Source of the DNA: an uncultured Alistipes sp.
Lineage (GTDB): Bacteria > Bacteroidota > Bacteroidia > Bacteroidales > Rikenellaceae
Length of the DNA stretch: 5,743 nt
Direction of reading: 5' to 3'
Assembly: GCA_934754975.1 (NCBI GenBank)
Contig: CAKVKI010000172.1
Span: 1-5,743, forward strand
The notes under the pieces were generated by a model. The model saw only the letters and a list, made by a program, of their open reading frames with translations, was not told where the DNA came from and searched no databases. Below are positions 2,816 through 5,743 of the stretch, piece by piece (position 1 is the first letter of the stretch; each line of letters starts with the position of its first letter). The position numbers and the translations under genes are program-made.

Positions 2816-5743
2816 TTAATGCCTGCTTGCCTGATGTTCGGCCGCCAGGCGGGCCAGTTTTTCCTTCTCCCTGCGCTGCGAACGGTTCACGAATACCGAG
2901 TAAAGCGCCGGTATGATGAACAGCGTCAGCAGGGTCGAACAGGTCAGACCGCCGATTACGGCGATACCCATCGGCTGCCACGTCTCCGAGCCTGCGCCCG
3001 TACCGATCGCCAGCGGCAGCATACCCAGAATGGTTGTGAACGAGGTCATAAGCACGGGACGCAGACGGCTCTTGCCGCCGGCGATCACCGCGTCGAAGAC
3101 GCCCGAACCGCGCTCGACCAGCAGGTTCATGTAGTCCACCATCACGATACCGTTCTTGGTCACGATGCCCACCAGCATGATGGCGCCGATCAGGGCGATG
3201 AGCGACAGCGGCGTGGAGGTCATCCACAGCGCGAGGAACACGCCCGTAAATGCGAACGGAATGGTGAACATGATGATGAACGGGAACAGCAGCGACTCGA
3301 ACTGCGTGGCCATCACGATATAAACCAGGATAACGATCAATATGAACAGTACGCCCAGATCGCCGAAGGCGTCGCCCTGATCCTCGACCGTACCGCCCAC
3401 TTCGAGGTCCACGCCGTCGGGGGTGTGGTATTCGGAGATCAGCTTGTCGACCTCGGCCACCACGTCGCCCAGGGCAACGCCGGCACCCAGCGTCGACTGC
3501 ACCGAGATCACGCGCTGACGGTTCTCGCGTTCGATCATCGGAGCGGCATACTCCTCCTGCACCCGGCCTACCTCCTTGAGTTTCACGGGGCGGCCCTGCG
3601 CATTGTAAAGCGTGATGTTCTCCACGCTCTCGATCGAAGTGCGGAACGGCTCGGCATAACGTACGACGATGTCGTACTCGTCGCCGTCCTCGCGGTATTT
3701 CGAGGCCACCAGACCGTCGAAGCGGTTCTTCACGGCCTGCGACGCTGTAGCGCTGTTCATCCCGTAGTACGCCAGGCGGTCGCGGTCGAAGACCACGTTG
3801 TATTCGGGCCGCAGGTCGTCGCGCGAGAGTTTCACGTCGCGTACGCCTTTCATCCCGCGCATCTTCTCCTTCAGGTCGTTGGCGATGGCGTTGGTAACGT
3901 CCATGTCATAACCGAAGACCTTGATATTGACCGTCGCCGAGCCGCTCATGCTGCCCGACATGCCGCCCGGGGTCACCGTATACTGCCGCACCTCGGGAAT
4001 CCGGTCGAGATCCTCGCGCAGCCGGTCTGAAATAACGTAGATCGAACGATCGCGCTCCCCGACATCCGTCAGGCGCATGTTGTAGTTGATGATATGCGAA
4101 CCGGTGGTCTGCATCGCGGCGAAAGCGTTGTCCGAGGAGTTGGCTCCGGCCGAAGCCGACACCAGCACGATCTCGGGATAGTTGGCATACATGATGCTGT
4201 CGATCTGGCGGGCGATGCGCGCCGTATATTCCACGGCGATATTCTGCTCCAGCTCGACCATCGCCGAAATACGGCTGTTGTCCGAAGGCGGGAAGAACTC
4301 GGTCGGCACGCGGGTAATCAGCAGCAGCGAAATCCCGAAGAGCGACATCATCGAAAAGATCGTAATGCGGCGGTGGCGGACCACCCAGTTCAGAGAACGG
4401 GCATAGAAATCGTCGAGCCATGCCAGCGCTTTGTCGATCGGCTTGTAGACCACGCCGAGACCCTTGTAGTCGTGTACGCCGCCTTCGAGTTTGAGGAGGT
4501 AAGCCGACATCATCGGCGTCAGCGAGATAGCCGCCATCGTCGAGACGCAGACCACGATCGTCACGATCCAGCCCAGCTCGCGGAAGAGAATGCCGGCCAT
4601 GCCCGGCACCATCGTCAGCGGCAGGAACACCGCGACGACCACCAGCGTGGTGGCGATGACCGACAGCCACACCTCGTTGGTGGCGTAGATGGCGGCCTCC
4701 TTGGGACTCGACCCGCGCTCGATATGGGTCGTAATGTTCTCCAGCACCACGATGGCGTCGTCGACGACCATACCGATGGCGATCGAGAGCGACGAGAGCG
4801 AAATGATGTTCAGCGTCGATCCCGTGGCGAAGAGGTAGATGAACGAACAGATCAGCGAGACGGGGATCGTCATACAGATGATCAGCGTCGCCCGCCAGCG
4901 TCCGAGGAAGATCATCACCACCAGCACCACGAAGATAAAGGCGTAGAGGATCGTCTCGGACAACGAGCCTATGGCGTCGGTAATCTCCTGCGAGCCCTCG
5001 AAAATCAGCTCCATCTTCACATCCTTGGGCAGCGTCTTCTGGATTTCGGGCAGGCGGTTCTGAATCTCGTGGACGATGTTCACGGTATTGGCGCCCGACT
5101 GCTTCTGGAACATCACGCGCACGCCGAGCTGGCCGTTCACACGTTCGTCCATGGTGAATTTTTCGAGCGTATCGCGGATCTCGGCCACGTCGGAGAGCAT
5201 CACCGTGCGTCCCCCGGCATTGGAAATCACCACTTTGCGCAGCTCGTCGCTGAGTTTGAACTCGCCGTCGGCCTTGATGTTGAAGGTGTTGTTGCCCACG
5301 TCGATCGTACCGCTGGGGATATTGACGTTCTCGGCGGCGATGATCTGTCCCAGCTGCTCGACCGTCAGGTTGTAGGCGTCGAGCTTGGCCGGATCGACAT
5401 TGATCTGCACCTCGCGTTCGGGGGCACCGATGATCGACACCGCACCCACGCCGTCCACACGGTTCAGGACATTGACCAGCTTGTCGTCGAGCAGTTTGTT
5501 CAGGGCCGGATAGCTCTCCTCGGCCGTGACGGCGATCATCATCACGGGGATCATCGAGGTCGAGAACTTGAAGATCGTCGGATAGTCGATGCCGTCGGGC
5601 AGCATGGACTGCACACGGCTCACCACGTCGCGGATCTCATTGGCCCCTTCATTGAGGTCGGAGCCGTACTCGAACTCGACGGTGATCATCGACACGTTGT
5701 CCTGCGACTTGGAAGTCAGCTTCTTGAGGTTGCTCACCGTATT
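2816..5743 (-). CDS. RND efflux permease, HAE1/AcrB type (5' end beyond window)
   Basis: This is the inner-membrane proton-driven pump subunit of a tripartite efflux system, which expels drugs or other amphiphiles with a periplasmic adaptor and an outer-membrane channel. 975 residues are visible. Compared with AcrB, roughly 65-70 N-terminal residues including the first membrane helix are missing, and the frame runs open through the right edge. The GTG at 5737 is an internal Val, not a start. Counting from that Val, the visible parts are: the rest of periplasmic loop 1 (to about 260); helices 2-6 (about 263-415) with the proton-relay pair Asp326-Asp327 in GMVVDDAIVVLEN; helix 7 (about 457-475); periplasmic loop 2 (about 478-790); and helices 8-12 (about 793-950), with Lys861 (TKNGIVMVD) and Arg891/Arg893 in RLRPVLMTS. 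The double Asp favours the HAE1 drug-efflux group over metal-type CusA/CzcA. A basic cytoplasmic tail ends the chain. Substrate is unknown, and the partner genes are presumably upstream, outside the window. Confidence 0.96.
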   Translation of the reverse strand, partial: NTVSNLKKLTSKSQDNVSMITVEFEYGSDLNEGANEIRDVVSRVQSMLPDGIDYPTIFKFSTSMIPVMMIAVTAEESYPALNKLLDDKLVNVLNRVDGVGAVSIIGAPEREVQINVDPAKLDAYNLTVEQLGQIIAAENVNIPSGTIDVGNNTFNIKADGEFKLSDELRKVVISNAGGRTVMLSDVAEIRDTLEKFTMDERVNGQLGVRVMFQKQSGANTVNIVHEIQNRLPEIQKTLPKDVKMELIFEGSQEITDAIGSLSETILYAFIFVVLVVMIFLGRWRATLIICMTIPVSLICSFIYLFATGSTLNIISLSSLSIAIGMVVDDAIVVLENITTHIERGSSPKEAAIYATNEVWLSVIATTLVVVAVFLPLTMVPGMAGILFRELGWIVTIVVCVSTMAAISLTPMMSAYLLKLEGGVHDYKGLGVVYKPIDKALAWLDDFYARSLNWVVRHRRITIFSMMSLFGISLLLITRVPTEFFPPSDNSRISAMVELEQNIAVEYTARIARQIDSIMYANYPEIVLVSASAGANSSDNAFAAMQTTGSHIINYNMRLTDVGERDRSIYVISDRLREDLDRIPEVRQYTVTPGGMSGSMSGSATVNIKVFGYDMDVTNAIANDLKEKMRGMKGVRDVKLSRDDLRPEYNVVFDRDRLAYYGMNSATASQAVKNRFDGLVASKYREDGDEYDIVVRYAEPFRTSIESVENITLYNAQGRPVKLKEVGRVQEEYAAPMIERENRQRVISVQSTLGAGVALGDVVAEVDKLISEYHTPDGVDLEVGGTVEDQGDAFGDLGVLFILIVILVYIVMATQFESLLFPFIIMFTIPFAFTGVFLALWMTSTPLSLIALIGAIMLVGIVTKNGIVMVDYMNLLVERGSGVFDAVIAGGKSRLRPVLMTSFTTILGMLPLAIGTGAGSETWQPMGIAVIGGLTCSTLLTLFIIPALYSVFVNRSQRREKEKLARLAAEHQASRH

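Noticed and set aside
2660..4030. 456-codon plus-strand ORF
   Set aside because: It is antisense to the RND permease. Its product is rich in His, Asp, Gln and Arg with no recognisable domain, typical of a mirror frame of GC-rich coding DNA.
3906..4670. 254-codon minus-strand ORF inside the permease gene
   Set aside because: It is a shifted frame of the permease coding sequence; the in-frame permease is intact, with conserved membrane helices across the same stretch.
5735..5737. GTG as start codon of the RND permease
   Set aside because: The frame continues upstream to the window edge (Asn-Thr-Val), and the protein begins here at a point matching about residue 70 of AcrB, so this is an internal valine.

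Overview
The window looks like chromosomal DNA from a GC-rich member of the Bacteroidales, with Alistipes as my best guess. This is inferred from three things: the style of the proteins, the AT-rich start regions with no Shine-Dalgarno sequence, and a TAnnTTTG-type promoter box. All supported genes lie on the minus strand, so transcription runs from right to left.

Right part (5743 down to about 2296): the window opens inside an RND efflux permease of the HAE1/AcrB type. Its C-terminus is complete, but roughly 65-70 N-terminal residues lie beyond the edge. A 161-bp gap follows, holding three short inverted repeats and an unrecognised 45-codon ORF that almost exactly fills it. Next comes a 97-residue PII-like (ferredoxin-fold) protein, then a double hairpin whose second stem is a clear intrinsic terminator. 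This part reads as the 3' end of an efflux operon in which the pump is followed by a small PII-like candidate sensor.

Middle (about 1877-2295): no credible gene. This is an unusual repeat-rich spacer. On the plus strand it is poor in T throughout. It is purine/G-rich up to about 2100, with four copies of a CGGAAACCGGAC-type element spaced 44, 50 and 44 bp and a canonical G-quadruplex motif. After about 2140 it is A+C-rich, with four units of a roughly 34-bp tandem repeat starting CCGCGGCAAC. Repeat periods that are not multiples of three, and the scarcity of T, explain the long but spurious open frames here.

Left part (1876 down to 24): a compact three-gene operon. It encodes a PhnP-like metallo-beta-lactamase-fold phosphodiesterase, a classical short-chain dehydrogenase starting 1 base after it, and an 81-residue two-helix membrane protein starting about 4 bases further on, probably with TTG or GTG. 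A possible promoter -7 box lies so close to the first ATG that the message may be leaderless. The 23 bases left of the last stop hold nothing I can identify.

Nothing here is an evidently new system. The best leads are the PII-like/RND pairing with its intervening small ORF, and the repeat/G-quadruplex spacer.
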